Shown one piece after another: positions 9,454 to 17,990 of a DNA stretch of 45,113 bases; positions within the stretch are counted from its first letter, which is position 1, and each line of letters opens with the position of its first letter. Both the position numbers and the translations under genes were made by a program. The notes beneath the pieces are model-generated. The model did not search any database, was not told where the DNA came from, and saw nothing but the letters and a program-made list of their open reading frames with translations. Origin of the DNA: Bradyrhizobium sp. AT1 (lineage in GTDB: Bacteria; Pseudomonadota; Alphaproteobacteria; Rhizobiales; Xanthobacteraceae); the NCBI RefSeq assembly GCF_001590795.1, contig NZ_JXDL01000001.1, forward strand, positions 2,859,025 through 2,904,137. Direction: 5' to 3'.

Positions 9454-10433
9454 CGTGTGGCTCCCGTCTTCTTCGGGCGTGAGAACAGGCTGAGGAGGCC
9501 CCGCGGCAAGGCCAGTGAAATCAGCACGATCAGCGTGCCATAGACGATGAGGTCGACACCACGCCCCGAGCCGCCGAACTTGAAGCGCGTCAGCTCCGTC
9601 AGCGGGATCAGGATGGCGGCCCCCAACACCGGCCCCCACAAGGTGCCGATACCGCCGAGCACCGCGGGCAACGCCATCAGCAGCGAAAACTGGAAGCCCA
9701 TGACGCTTTCTGGATCGATGTAGGAGACGAACTGGGCGTAGAAGCTGCCGCCGATGGCGACCAGGAAAGCGGAGACTGCCGCTGCACCCATTTTGGAATT
9801 GAACACGTCGACACCGAGGCTCTCGGCCGCGTCCGGATTGTCCTTCACCGCGCGCCACCAGAAGCCCCATTTGGAGTTTTCCAGCCACCAGGTGACGAAC
9901 CAGGCGATGCAGCACAGCGCCAGCGCGAAATAGAAATACGGCAGCTTGGTGCGCAGGAACTGGAATTTCAGCCAGCTGTCGCCGCGGATCGGAATGGTGA
10001 TGCCCATCGCAGCGCCCGCCCATTCCCAATTGTGGAACAGCAGCAGGCCGATTTCGGCGATGACGATGGTGGCGATCACGAAGTAGTGGCCGCGCAGGCG
10101 GAAGAAGGGATAGCCGAGCCCCATCGCGATCAGCGCCGACACCACGCCGCCGGCCAGCATGCCGAACCAGGGCAGCACGCCGAACTTCGTGAACAGCAGC
10201 TCGGTGGTGTAGGCCCCGAGGCCGAAATACAGCGCGTGCCCGAGCGAGATCTGCCCGCAATAGCCGGACAGGATGTTCCAGCTTTGCGACAGTCCCGCAT
10301 ACATCAAGGTCAGGATCAGGATGTTCTGGACGACGACGTCCTTCACGAACAATGGCGTCGCTGCGGCAATCGCGGCGAGCACCGCGGCGATGATGAGGTC
10401 GCGGCGGCGCCGCGCTGCAAATTCCTTGTCCAT
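9450..10433 (-). CDS. livM: Branched-chain amino acid type ABC transporter permease LivM
   Basis: A 327-residue membrane protein with about nine or ten hydrophobic segments starting at residue 13. It contains the family's LSGYCGQISLGHALYFGLGA motif near residue 53. It forms the transmembrane channel with LivH. Its ATG overlaps the stop of livH by one base (TGATG), and its stop overlaps livG, so the four genes form one tightly coupled operon. Confidence 0.93.
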   Translation of the reverse strand: MDKEFAARRRRDLIIAAVLAAIAAATPLFVKDVVVQNILILTLMYAGLSQSWNILSGYCGQISLGHALYFGLGAYTTELLFTKFGVLPWFGMLAGGVVSALIAMGLGYPFFRLRGHYFVIATIVIAEIGLLLFHNWEWAGAAMGITIPIRGDSWLKFQFLRTKLPYFYFALALCCIAWFVTWWLENSKWGFWWRAVKDNPDAAESLGVDVFNSKMGAAAVSAFLVAIGGSFYAQFVSYIDPESVMGFQFSLLMALPAVLGGIGTLWGPVLGAAILIPLTELTRFKFGGSGRGVDLIVYGTLIVLISLALPRGLLSLFSRPKKTGATR

Positions 10434-11311
10434 CAGATCGATCCGAACAGGCCGCGCGGCCGGATGAAGACGACCAGCAGATAGACCGCGTAGATGCCGA
10501 CCGATTTCAGCGAAGGCGGCAGCACCAGGGCGGTGGTGGCTTCGACGAGGCCGACGATGATGCCGCCGGCAAAGGCGCCGAACACGCTGCCGAAGCCGCC
10601 GAGCGCCACCGTGACATAGGCGATCAGGGCAAAGGACGCACCGACATCAGGGTAGATGTAGAAGAAGCTCGCCATGATCGCGCCGGCGAGACCAACCAGC
10701 GCGGCGCCAAGGCCCCAGCCGAACGCAAACACGCGGTTCTTGTCGATGCCGACCAGCGCGACCGCACCGGGATCTTCGCGCGTGGCTTCCAGTGCGCGGC
10801 CGAAATCGGTGCGGTGGATGAAGAAATAGAGGCCGGCAAAGGCGAGGATCGAGACCAGCGCGCCAACCAGCTGCGGCTCCGGCAGGAAGATGCCGGCAAT
10901 CGAGATGGTCTTACCGCCGAGCCAGGAATGGGGAATGCTGCGATAGTCCGGCGTGAAGAAGAACTGCGCGAGGCCGCGCATGACGATGGCAAGGCCGAAG
11001 GTCGTGAAGATCTGCACCATGCCGGCATTGGCCTTGGCCCGCATGGCGAAGCGTACAATGAGCAGGTAGACAACCGCTCCGAAGATGAAGAGCGCCGCGG
11101 CGACCAGCGGCGCCGACAGCAAGGGGTCGATGGCGAAGAACGCGAACAGGAAGAAGGACAGGTACATCGCGATCATCAGGAACTCGCCATGGGCGAAGTT
11201 CGTGACGTCCATCAGGCCGAAGATCAGCGCGAGGCCGACGGCGATCAGTCCGTATAGCAGGCCCATGAGCAGGCCGCTTGCGAGACTTTGGATAATGGCT
11301 TGGGCTGTCAA
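10433..11311 (-). CDS. livH: Branched-chain amino acid type ABC transporter permease LivH
   Basis: A 292-residue permease with about eight membrane segments and the family motif LIFGLMDVTNFAHGEFLMI near the N-terminus. The likely start is a TTG at 11311, six bases after GGGGGA, giving LTAQAIIQSLASGLLMG at the N-terminus. The frame stays open upstream, but only through a palindromic repeat (11347-11433), so a longer start is rejected. The binding-protein gene lies upstream, separated by that repeat. Confidence 0.9.
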   Translation of the reverse strand: MTAQAIIQSLASGLLMGLLYGLIAVGLALIFGLMDVTNFAHGEFLMIAMYLSFFLFAFFAIDPLLSAPLVAAALFIFGAVVYLLIVRFAMRAKANAGMVQIFTTFGLAIVMRGLAQFFFTPDYRSIPHSWLGGKTISIAGIFLPEPQLVGALVSILAFAGLYFFIHRTDFGRALEATREDPGAVALVGIDKNRVFAFGWGLGAALVGLAGAIMASFFYIYPDVGASFALIAYVTVALGGFGSVFGAFAGGIIVGLVEATTALVLPPSLKSVGIYAVYLLVVFIRPRGLFGSI

Positions 11312-11346
11312 AAGTCGTCCCCCGTTCGAAACGTCACAACAGGTTT

Positions 11347-11433
11347 CGTCATTGCGAGCGAAGCGAAGCAATCCAGAAATGTTTCCGAGGAAGCAGTCTG
11401 GATTGCTTCGTCGCTTCGCTCCTCGCAATGACG
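11347..11433. repeat. Palindromic repeat (CGTCATTGCGAGCG...CTCGCAATGACG) inside the liv operon
   Basis: An inverted repeat whose outer arms read CGTCATTGCGAG and CTCGCAATGACG. Its right half of about 40 bases is identical to the right half of the element at 20188-20261. It sits between the binding-protein gene and livH in the same orientation of transcription, where its hairpin could lower expression of the permease and ATPase genes relative to the binding protein. Confidence 0.85.
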
Positions 11434-11485
11434 ATGTGGGAGCAGCTTGCTTCCCACAGCGCCTGCTCCGCTGTCCCCGCAGCGC

Positions 11486-12730
11486 TTACTTCATCGGCCA
11501 GATCGCCTCGGCGATCGCGGCCTGCGGCGGGAAGATGGTGACGAACTTGCCGCCGACATATTGCAGCAGCACCGGGTCGGCGTCGTTGTTCTGGCCCATC
11601 TCGTCGAACTTGACGCGCTTCCAGGGCATGATGGTCTGCTCGCCCGGGATGTCGGTCGCCGCCAGCGCATCGCGGATCTTCTCGCCGTCGGTCGACTTGG
11701 CGCGGCTGATGGCGTCGGCAAGGATGATCAGGCCCATGAACTGGCGCGAGGTCAGATCGTTGAAGTCCTTGCCCGAGCGCGACTTGAACATCTCGTTGAT
11801 CTTGCCGACCATCGGGCGCTTCTGCGCGAGGTCGAGCGAGAAGGTGCCGCGCGAGATCACGCCTTCGAGCTTGTCGCCGACGGCATCATAGAGCGCCTTC
11901 TCGGAGAAGCCGGCGTCCTGCGCCACGATCGCGTTCGGCTTGTAACCGAGCTCGGCCATGGTCTTGACCAGCAGGATGCCGTCGGTGGTGTAGCTCGAGG
12001 GCATCAGCACGTCGGCGTTGGCGGACTTGAGCTGCTGCACCTCGGCCGAGAGCGAGGGCGAGTTGGCGCGATACTTGATGTCGGTGACGATCTTATAGGC
12101 ACGTTCGCCGGCGATCTTGGCCTGGGCGTTGCCGGAGTCGGTGCCGAAGATGGTGTCCTCGTGGAACAGCGACAGCGTCTCGATCTTGGTGCCCTTCTTC
12201 TTCATGGCATCGAAGAAGTCGAACATGGCGGCCGAGTACATCTCGTCATGCGGCGCGGCGCGGAAGTAATATTTGAGGCCGCGGCGATGCAGGCTCGGCG
12301 AGGAATTGTCGGCGGAAACGAACGGGACCTGATAGCGCTCGCAGATCTGGCTGACGGTGACGGCGACGGCGCTCTGATAGGTACCGATGATGGCGCTGAC
12401 CTTCTCCTGCGTGATCAGGCGCTCGGCCTCGGCGCGGCCCTTCTGCGGATCGGCCTGGTGGTCGGCGAACACGAGGCGGATCTTTGCGCCGCCGAGGCCC
12501 GGCAGGCCCTCGCCCTTCGCCAACGGCAGGTCGAAATCGGTGTCCTTGTTGATGACCTCGAGCGCGGTCTCATAGGCCTTCTGCGCGTCGACGCCCTGCT
12601 GGGCGCTGCCGCCGGAGAACGGATAGATCACGCCGATCACGACTTCCGAAGTCTGTGCGCGTGCAGCGAGCGGCACCAGCGCAGCGGTGGCGGTGGCACC
12701 TAACAATACGTCGCGGCGAGTGATCGTCAT
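11486..12730 (-). CDS. Liv-type ABC transporter substrate-binding protein
   Basis: A 414-residue periplasmic binding protein of the type I, Leu/Ile/Val-binding fold. An N-terminal signal of about 25 residues with paired arginines (MTITRRDVLLGA) and an ARAQ cleavage region suggest export, possibly by Tat. The mature part begins VVIGVIYPFSGGSAQQG, typical of the family. The ATG at 12730 has AGAGGA 7 bases upstream. It stands between a DUF1445 gene and livHMGF in one leftward row. The ligand cannot be read from sequence; the neighbouring carbamoylase and hydroxyacid dehydrogenases argue against a simple housekeeping branched-chain amino acid importer. Confidence 0.9.
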   Translation of the reverse strand: MTITRRDVLLGATATAALVPLAARAQTSEVVIGVIYPFSGGSAQQGVDAQKAYETALEVINKDTDFDLPLAKGEGLPGLGGAKIRLVFADHQADPQKGRAEAERLITQEKVSAIIGTYQSAVAVTVSQICERYQVPFVSADNSSPSLHRRGLKYYFRAAPHDEMYSAAMFDFFDAMKKKGTKIETLSLFHEDTIFGTDSGNAQAKIAGERAYKIVTDIKYRANSPSLSAEVQQLKSANADVLMPSSYTTDGILLVKTMAELGYKPNAIVAQDAGFSEKALYDAVGDKLEGVISRGTFSLDLAQKRPMVGKINEMFKSRSGKDFNDLTSRQFMGLIILADAISRAKSTDGEKIRDALAATDIPGEQTIMPWKRVKFDEMGQNNDADPVLLQYVGGKFVTIFPPQAAIAEAIWPMK

Positions 12731-12819
12731 GGCAGAGTCCTCTGTGACTGAATTTCGGTTGATCGAATGAAGCGATTGATGGATGCGGTAAAGCTCGAAG
12801 AAGCAGCAAATGCTGCCCA

Positions 12820-13635
12820 CTAAATCACGGCCATGGTCCTGTTCTTGAGATCCGTCACCAGCATCAGGCCGGGCGAATGCGTGATCGCGAACGGAAGCTT
12901 CGCGGCGTTGATCACCGATTGCGGCGTAACCCCACAGGCCCAGAACACCGGGATCTCGTCGTCGGCGACGGGCACCGGATCGCCGTAGTCGGGCTTGGCG
13001 ATATCCTTGATGCCGATCAGATGCGGATGGCCGAGATGCACGGGCGCGCCGTGCACGGCGGGATAGCGCGAGGTGATCTGCACCGCGCGGATCGCATCCG
13101 CCGGCTTGAACGGGCGCATCGACACCACCATGGGACCTGCGAACGGCCCCGCCTCGCCGCAGGCGATGTTGGTGCGGTACATCGGCACGCGCACGTTCTT
13201 CTCGATGTGGCGGATCGGCATACCCTCGTCGAGCAGCGCCTCTTCGAACGAGAACGAGCAGCCGAGCACGAAGGTGACGAGATCGTCGCGCCAATGTTTG
13301 GTGACGTCGGTCGGCTCGTCCACGACCTCACCGTCGCGCCAGACCCGGTAGCGCGGCACGTCGGTGCGGATGTCGAGATCGGCACCGAGCGAGGGGATGA
13401 AGGGACTGCCGACGTCGGACATGCCGATGATCGGGCACGGCTTCGGATTGAGCTGGCAGAAGCGGTGAAAGGCGCCGGCATATTCCGCCGGCAGGATCGC
13501 CAGATTGCCCTGCACGAAACCGGGGGCGACGCCGGCGGTGGAGGCGACCAGCCCCTCGCGGTAGGCGAGCCGGGCCGTGCGGCTCGGGAGGGCGTCGGGC
13601 GTTTCAGTTTGCTGCGCTGCCACCAAAACAGTCAT
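12820..13635 (-). CDS. Putative hydro-lyase, DUF1445 (YcsI) family
   Basis: A 271-residue cytoplasmic protein of the DUF1445 family. Recognisable segments are [28 protein letters not shown] and [16 protein letters not shown]. Bacterial members are annotated only as putative hydro-lyases; a homologous domain in animals has D-glutamate cyclase activity. The ATG at 13635 has AGG 8 bases upstream; an ATG 45 bases earlier would enter the promoter shared with the divergent LysR gene. It is the first gene of a leftward row ending in livF, 89 bases before the binding protein, so its substrate is probably what the importer brings in or a metabolite of it. This is inferred from position. Confidence 0.82.
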   Translation of the reverse strand: MTVLVAAQQTETPDALPSRTARLAYREGLVASTAGVAPGFVQGNLAILPAEYAGAFHRFCQLNPKPCPIIGMSDVGSPFIPSLGADLDIRTDVPRYRVWRDGEVVDEPTDVTKHWRDDLVTFVLGCSFSFEEALLDEGMPIRHIEKNVRVPMYRTNIACGEAGPFAGPMVVSMRPFKPADAIRAVQITSRYPAVHGAPVHLGHPHLIGIKDIAKPDYGDPVPVADDEIPVFWACGVTPQSVINAAKLPFAITHSPGLMLVTDLKNRTMAVI

Positions 13636-13717
13636 GTATTCGACCTGCCTATAAACTCGACAAGGACAAGCCAACACCAAGCGTGCTATAAAGTCTAATC
13701 GTCGTTTCTAATCAATC

Positions 13718-13738
13718 TCGATAAATCTAATTTATCGA
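13718..13738. promoter_or_regulatory. Candidate LysR operator in the DUF1445/lysR divergent promoter
   Basis: A perfect inverted repeat with 8-bp arms TCGATAAA and TTTATCGA separated by five bases. It contains the T-N11-A core (ATAAAT...TTTAT) expected of LysR-type regulators and ends 16 bases before the LysR start codon. It is well placed to control the LysR gene itself and the divergent DUF1445-liv row. Confidence 0.65.
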
Positions 13739-13754
13739 TTGGGAAATCCTTCCA

Positions 13755-14672
13755 ATGCTGGACTTCAGGTCGATCGAGACATTCCTCTGGGTTGTTAAGC
13801 TCGGCAGCTTCCGCGGCGCTGCGCAAAGGCTCAACACGACCCAGCCGGCGATCTCCCAGCGCATCGCCCAGCTCGAGCGGGAGATGGGCGTGAAGCTGCT
13901 CAACCGCGATCATCGCGTCGCCTCGCCGACGCCGAGCGGCCGGCAGATGATGGTCTATGCGGAGAAGCTGATCGGCCTGCGCGCTCAGATGATGGCGGAG
14001 ATCGGCGACCGGTCGGCGATGCGCGGGGTGATGCGGCTCGGCGTCGCCGAGACCATCGTGCACACCTGGCTGCCGCGCCTCGTAAAGAGCGTGAATCAGG
14101 TGTATCCGAACCTGTCGCTGGAGATCGAGGTCGACATCACGCCGAACCTCACCGCGCGCCTGCTCGCACAGGAGATCGAGCTTGCGTTCGTCGTCGGCCC
14201 GCTGTCCGCCTCCGGCGTGCACAACCGCGTGCTCGCCGATTATCCGATCGGCTTTCTCGCAAGCCCCTCGCTCGGCCTCGGCAACGGCCCGGTGACGCCG
14301 GCGGATCTCGCGCGATTTCCGATCATCACCTTCCCGCGCAAGACCAAGCCCTACGAGGTCGTACGCGAGGTGTTCGACCGGCCGGAGCTGCCGCCGATCC
14401 GCCTGCACGCGTCCGCTTCGCTGGCGACGGTCATCCACATGGCGGTGGAAGGGCTCGGCGTTGCCGTGATCCCCGACGCCATCGTCGAGAACGAGCTCGC
14501 CGACGGGCGGCTGCAACTGCTCGACACCGATCTTGCCATCGCGCCGCTGACCTTCACCGCAAGCTGGCTCGCCTCTCCCGACGTCGTCGCCGTGGAGCGC
14601 GTCGCCGAGCTGGCTCGGCAGATTGCGCAGAGCAGCCTCGCGGTTGACGCGCCCGCGCTGGCGGGTCATTGA
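13755..14672 (+). CDS. LysR-family transcriptional regulator
   Basis: A 305-residue one-component regulator. The N-terminal winged helix-turn-helix is clear (GSFRGAAQRLNTTQPAISQR, residues about 18-37), followed by the linker helix and a periplasmic-binding-protein-like effector domain to the end. It is transcribed away from DUF1445-liv and toward the amidohydrolase and dehydrogenase genes, the first of which starts 32 bases after its stop. It therefore probably controls both arms in response to a pathway intermediate. Confidence 0.93.
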   Translation: MLDFRSIETFLWVVKLGSFRGAAQRLNTTQPAISQRIAQLEREMGVKLLNRDHRVASPTPSGRQMMVYAEKLIGLRAQMMAEIGDRSAMRGVMRLGVAETIVHTWLPRLVKSVNQVYPNLSLEIEVDITPNLTARLLAQEIELAFVVGPLSASGVHNRVLADYPIGFLASPSLGLGNGPVTPADLARFPIITFPRKTKPYEVVREVFDRPELPPIRLHASASLATVIHMAVEGLGVAVIPDAIVENELADGRLQLLDTDLAIAPLTFTASWLASPDVVAVERVAELARQIAQSSLAVDAPALAGH

Positions 14673-14704
14673 AAAAGGCGCCGGACAATCGAGAGAACGA
14701 ACGC

Positions 14705-15955
14705 ATGAGCCGAGCCGCCACCAATTTGCAAATCGATTCCGCCCGCCTCTGGGGCTCCATCCACGAGACCGCGCAATTCGGCGCGACGGCCAAGGGCGGC
14801 GTGCGGCGGCTGACATTGAGTGCCGAGGATAAGCAGGTGCGCGACTGGTTCCGCAAGGCCTGCGAGGACGCCGGCCTCGAGGTGCACACCGATGCGCTCG
14901 GCTCCCAGTTCGGCCTGCGCAAGGGGCGCGACATGTCGAAGCTCCCGGTCGGTATCGGCTCGCATCTCGACACCCAGCCGACCGGCGGCAAGTATGACGG
15001 CATTTTGGGGACGCTCGGCGCGCTGGAAGTCATCCGCACGCTGAACGATGCCGGCATCGAGACCGAGGCGCCGATCTGCGTGGTCAACTGGACCAACGAA
15101 GAGGGCTCGCGCTTCGCACCGGCGATGATGGCCTCCGCGGCTTATGTCGGCGACTTCACTACCGACGACATTTTGTCGCGCAAGGATATTGATGGCACGA
15201 CCGTCGGCCAGGCGCTCGACAGCATCGGCTATCGCGGCGACAAGCCGGTCGGTTTCCAGAAGCTCGGCTGCTTCGTCGAATTGCACATCGAGCAGGGCCC
15301 GATTCTGGAAGCGGAAGGCAAGACCATTGGCGTCGTCGATTCCGGACAGGGTGTCTTGTGGTACGACGGCAAGATCTCCGGCTTCGAGAGCCATGCCGGC
15401 TCGACCCCGATGCCGCTGCGCCGCGATGCACTGGCTACGCTGTCGGAGATCGTGCTGGCGATGGAGGCGATCGCCAGGAAGCACGGGCCGAACGCGGTCG
15501 GCACCATCGGCGAGGCCGTGATCGCCAACCCCTCGCGCAACGTCATTCCCGGCGAGATCGCCTTCACCGTGGACTGCCGCAGCGCGGACGGCACGATCAT
15601 GGATGCGCTGGATCGCGATCTGCGCGCTGCCATTGCCGAGATCTCCGCGCGCCGCAAGGTCGAGGTCAAGATTGATCTGGTCTGGCGCAAGCCGCCGACG
15701 CATTTCGATCCCAAGCTGATCGCAGCCGTCGAGAACGCCGCAAAGACGCTCGGCTATTCCTCGCGGCGCATCACCTCCGGCGCCGGCCACGACGCGTGCA
15801 ACCTCAACACCAAGATGCCGGCGGCGATGGTGTTCGTGCCCTGCAAGGACGGCATCAGCCACAACGAGCTGGAAGACGCAACACAGGCCGACTGCGCCGC
15901 GGGCACCAACGTTCTCATGCACACCGTGCTGGCGATCGCCGGCGTCGCGTCCTGA
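14705..15955 (+). CDS. M20-family carbamoylase/amidohydrolase (hydantoinase/carbamoylase type)
   Basis: A 416-residue zinc-dependent hydrolase of the group holding N-carbamoyl-L-amino acid hydrolase, beta-ureidopropionase and allantoate amidohydrolase. Metal and active-site signatures are GSHLDTQPTGGKYDG (near residue 84), NEEGSRF (near 130), ELHIEQGP (near 192), GHDACNL (near 361) and SHNELED (near 384). It would cleave an N-carbamoyl or ureido group, or an amide, from an amino acid-like substrate in the cytoplasm. The ATG at 14705 is preferred over one 36 bases earlier because GAGAG precedes it. It is the first enzyme gene after lysR, and the dehydrogenase follows after 12 bases. Confidence 0.88.
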   Translation: MSRAATNLQIDSARLWGSIHETAQFGATAKGGVRRLTLSAEDKQVRDWFRKACEDAGLEVHTDALGSQFGLRKGRDMSKLPVGIGSHLDTQPTGGKYDGILGTLGALEVIRTLNDAGIETEAPICVVNWTNEEGSRFAPAMMASAAYVGDFTTDDILSRKDIDGTTVGQALDSIGYRGDKPVGFQKLGCFVELHIEQGPILEAEGKTIGVVDSGQGVLWYDGKISGFESHAGSTPMPLRRDALATLSEIVLAMEAIARKHGPNAVGTIGEAVIANPSRNVIPGEIAFTVDCRSADGTIMDALDRDLRAAIAEISARRKVEVKIDLVWRKPPTHFDPKLIAAVENAAKTLGYSSRRITSGAGHDACNLNTKMPAAMVFVPCKDGISHNELEDATQADCAAGTNVLMHTVLAIAGVAS

Positions 15956-15967
15956 CCGGAGAGAGCC

Positions 15968-16879
15968 ATGCGCGGAGTATTCGTCGACGCCAACGAAACC
16001 TTGGCCGTGATCATGGAGCGGTTGACGAAGCCGGGTGATCCCGGGGTGCGGATCCACAGGAATCCCGATATCAAGCCCGAGCAATACCCTGAGATCCTCG
16101 ATGGCGCCGAAATCGCGATCGTCGACCACACGGCACTGCCGACCGAAATCGCAAAGAAGTGCACCGGCCTCAAGCACGTCGTGTTCCTCGGCACCGGCGC
16201 GCGCAGCTACATGAATCCGGAAGAACTCGCCGATCTCGGCATCTCCGTGCATCTGATCAAGGGTTACGGCGACACGGCCGTGGCGGAATCCGCGATCGCG
16301 CTGATGTGGGCCTCGGCCCGCGTCATCGCGATGATGGACCGCGAGATGCGCGCCGGCAACTGGCTGCGCGAGGACGGCATGCAGCTCACCGGCAAGACGC
16401 TCGGGCTGATCGGCTTCGGCGGCATCGCCGCGGAGGTCGCGCGCATTGCCTCGGGCAGCGGCATGAAGGTGATCGCCTGGAACAGGTCACCGAAGAGCCA
16501 TCCGGGCGTCGAGTTCACCGATCTCGACACACTGCTGGCGAAGAGCGACGTGGTGTCGCTGCACCTGCTGCTCAACGACGAGACGCGCGGCATGATCACG
16601 CGCGAGAAGATCGGCAAGATGAAGCCGGGCGTCATCTTCGTCAACACCGCCCGCGCCGCGATCGTCGACGAAGCGGCGATGATCGACGCGTTGAAGTCCG
16701 GCCACATCCGCCATGCCGGCCTCGACGTGTTCAACACCGAGCCCCTGCCCGGCGATCATCCGCTGACGAAGATTCCGAACGTGACGCTGTCGGCGCATTC
16801 GGCGTTCCGCACGCCCGAGGCCAGCGAGAACCTGATCGAAGCGGCATTGGTTCATTGCCGCCGGATCGTGAAAGGATAA
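15968..16879 (+). CDS. D-isomer-specific 2-hydroxyacid dehydrogenase
   Basis: A 303-residue NAD-dependent dehydrogenase of the phosphoglycerate/formate dehydrogenase superfamily. The nucleotide loop is GLIGFGGIAAEVA near residue 146. The catalytic arginine is in VNTARAAIVDE (near 224), the glutamate in LDVFNTEPLP (near 250) and the histidine in LSAHSAFRTPE (near 274). It should interconvert a 2-oxo acid and the D-2-hydroxy acid. GGAGAGAGCC directly precedes the ATG. It lies between the carbamoylase and an unrelated dehydrogenase that usually acts on L-isomers, in one rightward operon. Confidence 0.88.
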   Translation: MRGVFVDANETLAVIMERLTKPGDPGVRIHRNPDIKPEQYPEILDGAEIAIVDHTALPTEIAKKCTGLKHVVFLGTGARSYMNPEELADLGISVHLIKGYGDTAVAESAIALMWASARVIAMMDREMRAGNWLREDGMQLTGKTLGLIGFGGIAAEVARIASGSGMKVIAWNRSPKSHPGVEFTDLDTLLAKSDVVSLHLLLNDETRGMITREKIGKMKPGVIFVNTARAAIVDEAAMIDALKSGHIRHAGLDVFNTEPLPGDHPLTKIPNVTLSAHSAFRTPEASENLIEAALVHCRRIVKG

Positions 16880-16890
16880 GAGCAACAACA

Positions 16891-17964
16891 ATGGCCGACT
16901 ATCGCATCATCAAGGCAGACCCGCTCACCAAGGCCATCCATGCCATCGTCAAGGCCGGCGGCTCTTCCGACCGCGAGGCCGAGCTCGTGTCCACCAATCT
17001 CGTCGAGGCCAACCTCAAGGGGCACGACTCGCACGGCGTCGGCATGATCCCGCGCTATGTCCAGAGCGTCACCAATGGCGGCCTCGCCGTGAACGCGCAC
17101 GTCAAGACCGTGCTCGACACCGGTCCGCTGCTCACCCTCGACGGCCTCACCGGTTACGGCCAGGTGATCGGCCATGAGGCGATGGAGCTCGCAGCCGAGC
17201 GTGCCAAGAAGAGCGGCGTGTGCCTCGTCGGCCTTTCCAATTCGCATCACATCGGCCGCATCGGCCACTGGGCCGAGCAGTGCATCGACCACGGTCTGGT
17301 CTCGATCCACTTCGTCAACGTGATCTCGCGCCCGATCGTGGCACCCTGGGGCGGCAGCGATGCGCGCCACGGCACCAACCCGTTCTGCGTCGGCATTCCG
17401 CGCAGGGGTAAGGACCCGATCGTGCTCGACTTCGCCACCAGCAAAATCGCGCAAGGAAAGACGCGCGTCGCCCACAACAAGGGCGTCGAGCTCGAGCCCG
17501 GCACCATCATCGACAATGAGGGCAACCCGACCGTCAATCCGCGCTACTCCGTGATCCCGCCCTACGGCGCCATCCTTCCCTTCGGCGAGCACAAGGGCTC
17601 GGGGCTTGCGCTGGTGTGCGAAATCCTCGGCGGCGCGCTCTCCGGCGGACAGGTCGTCAAGGGCCCGTCCGACGGCAAGCACAACGTCCTCAACGGCATG
17701 CTCTCGATCGTCATCGATCCCGCCAAGCTCGGCACCGGCGAGAACCTTGCGCGCGAGGTCGAGAGCTTCGTCGCCTGGCACACCGGCTCGCCGCCCGGCC
17801 CCGGCGTCGACAAGGTGAAGATTGCAGGCGAGCCCGAGCGCGAGACCAAGACAAAGCGCCTCGCCGAAGGCATTCCGGTCGACCCGACCACTTGGCGGGA
17901 GATTCTGGAGGCCGGAAAGAAGTTCGGGCTCGATCCGGCGGCGATCGAGAAGATCGCAGGCTGA
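16891..17964 (+). CDS. Ldh2-family (malate/L-lactate/ureidoglycolate type) dehydrogenase
   Basis: A 357-residue NAD(P)-dependent oxidoreductase of the Ldh2/AllD/YlbC family, which does not have a classical Rossmann fold. Diagnostic segments are HDSHGVGMIPRY (near residue 46) and SNSHHIGRIGHW (near 116). Relatives act on L-malate, L-sulfolactate, ureidoglycolate or 2,3-diketogulonate. The ATG at 16891 follows the previous stop by 11 bases; AAAGGA lies 14 bases upstream, rather far, so translation may be coupled. Ureidoglycolate dehydrogenase is an attractive reading next to an allantoate-amidohydrolase-like gene, but no other allantoin-pathway gene is visible, so the substrate is left open. 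Confidence 0.88.
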   Translation: MADYRIIKADPLTKAIHAIVKAGGSSDREAELVSTNLVEANLKGHDSHGVGMIPRYVQSVTNGGLAVNAHVKTVLDTGPLLTLDGLTGYGQVIGHEAMELAAERAKKSGVCLVGLSNSHHIGRIGHWAEQCIDHGLVSIHFVNVISRPIVAPWGGSDARHGTNPFCVGIPRRGKDPIVLDFATSKIAQGKTRVAHNKGVELEPGTIIDNEGNPTVNPRYSVIPPYGAILPFGEHKGSGLALVCEILGGALSGGQVVKGPSDGKHNVLNGMLSIVIDPAKLGTGENLAREVESFVAWHTGSPPGPGVDKVKIAGEPERETKTKRLAEGIPVDPTTWREILEAGKKFGLDPAAIEKIAG

Positions 17965-17990
17965 ACGGCTCAACGCTCAACGCGCGCCTT

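Noticed and set aside
9454..10260. Upstream extension of livG through livM
   Set aside because: It is the livM gene read in another frame; the ribosome site and ATGA overlap place the livG start at 9453.
15968..17964. Complete allantoin degradation pathway
   Set aside because: The carbamoylase and Ldh2-type enzymes resemble AllC and AllD, but no allantoinase, ureidoglycine or ureidoglycolate lyase gene is present, so the name was not applied.
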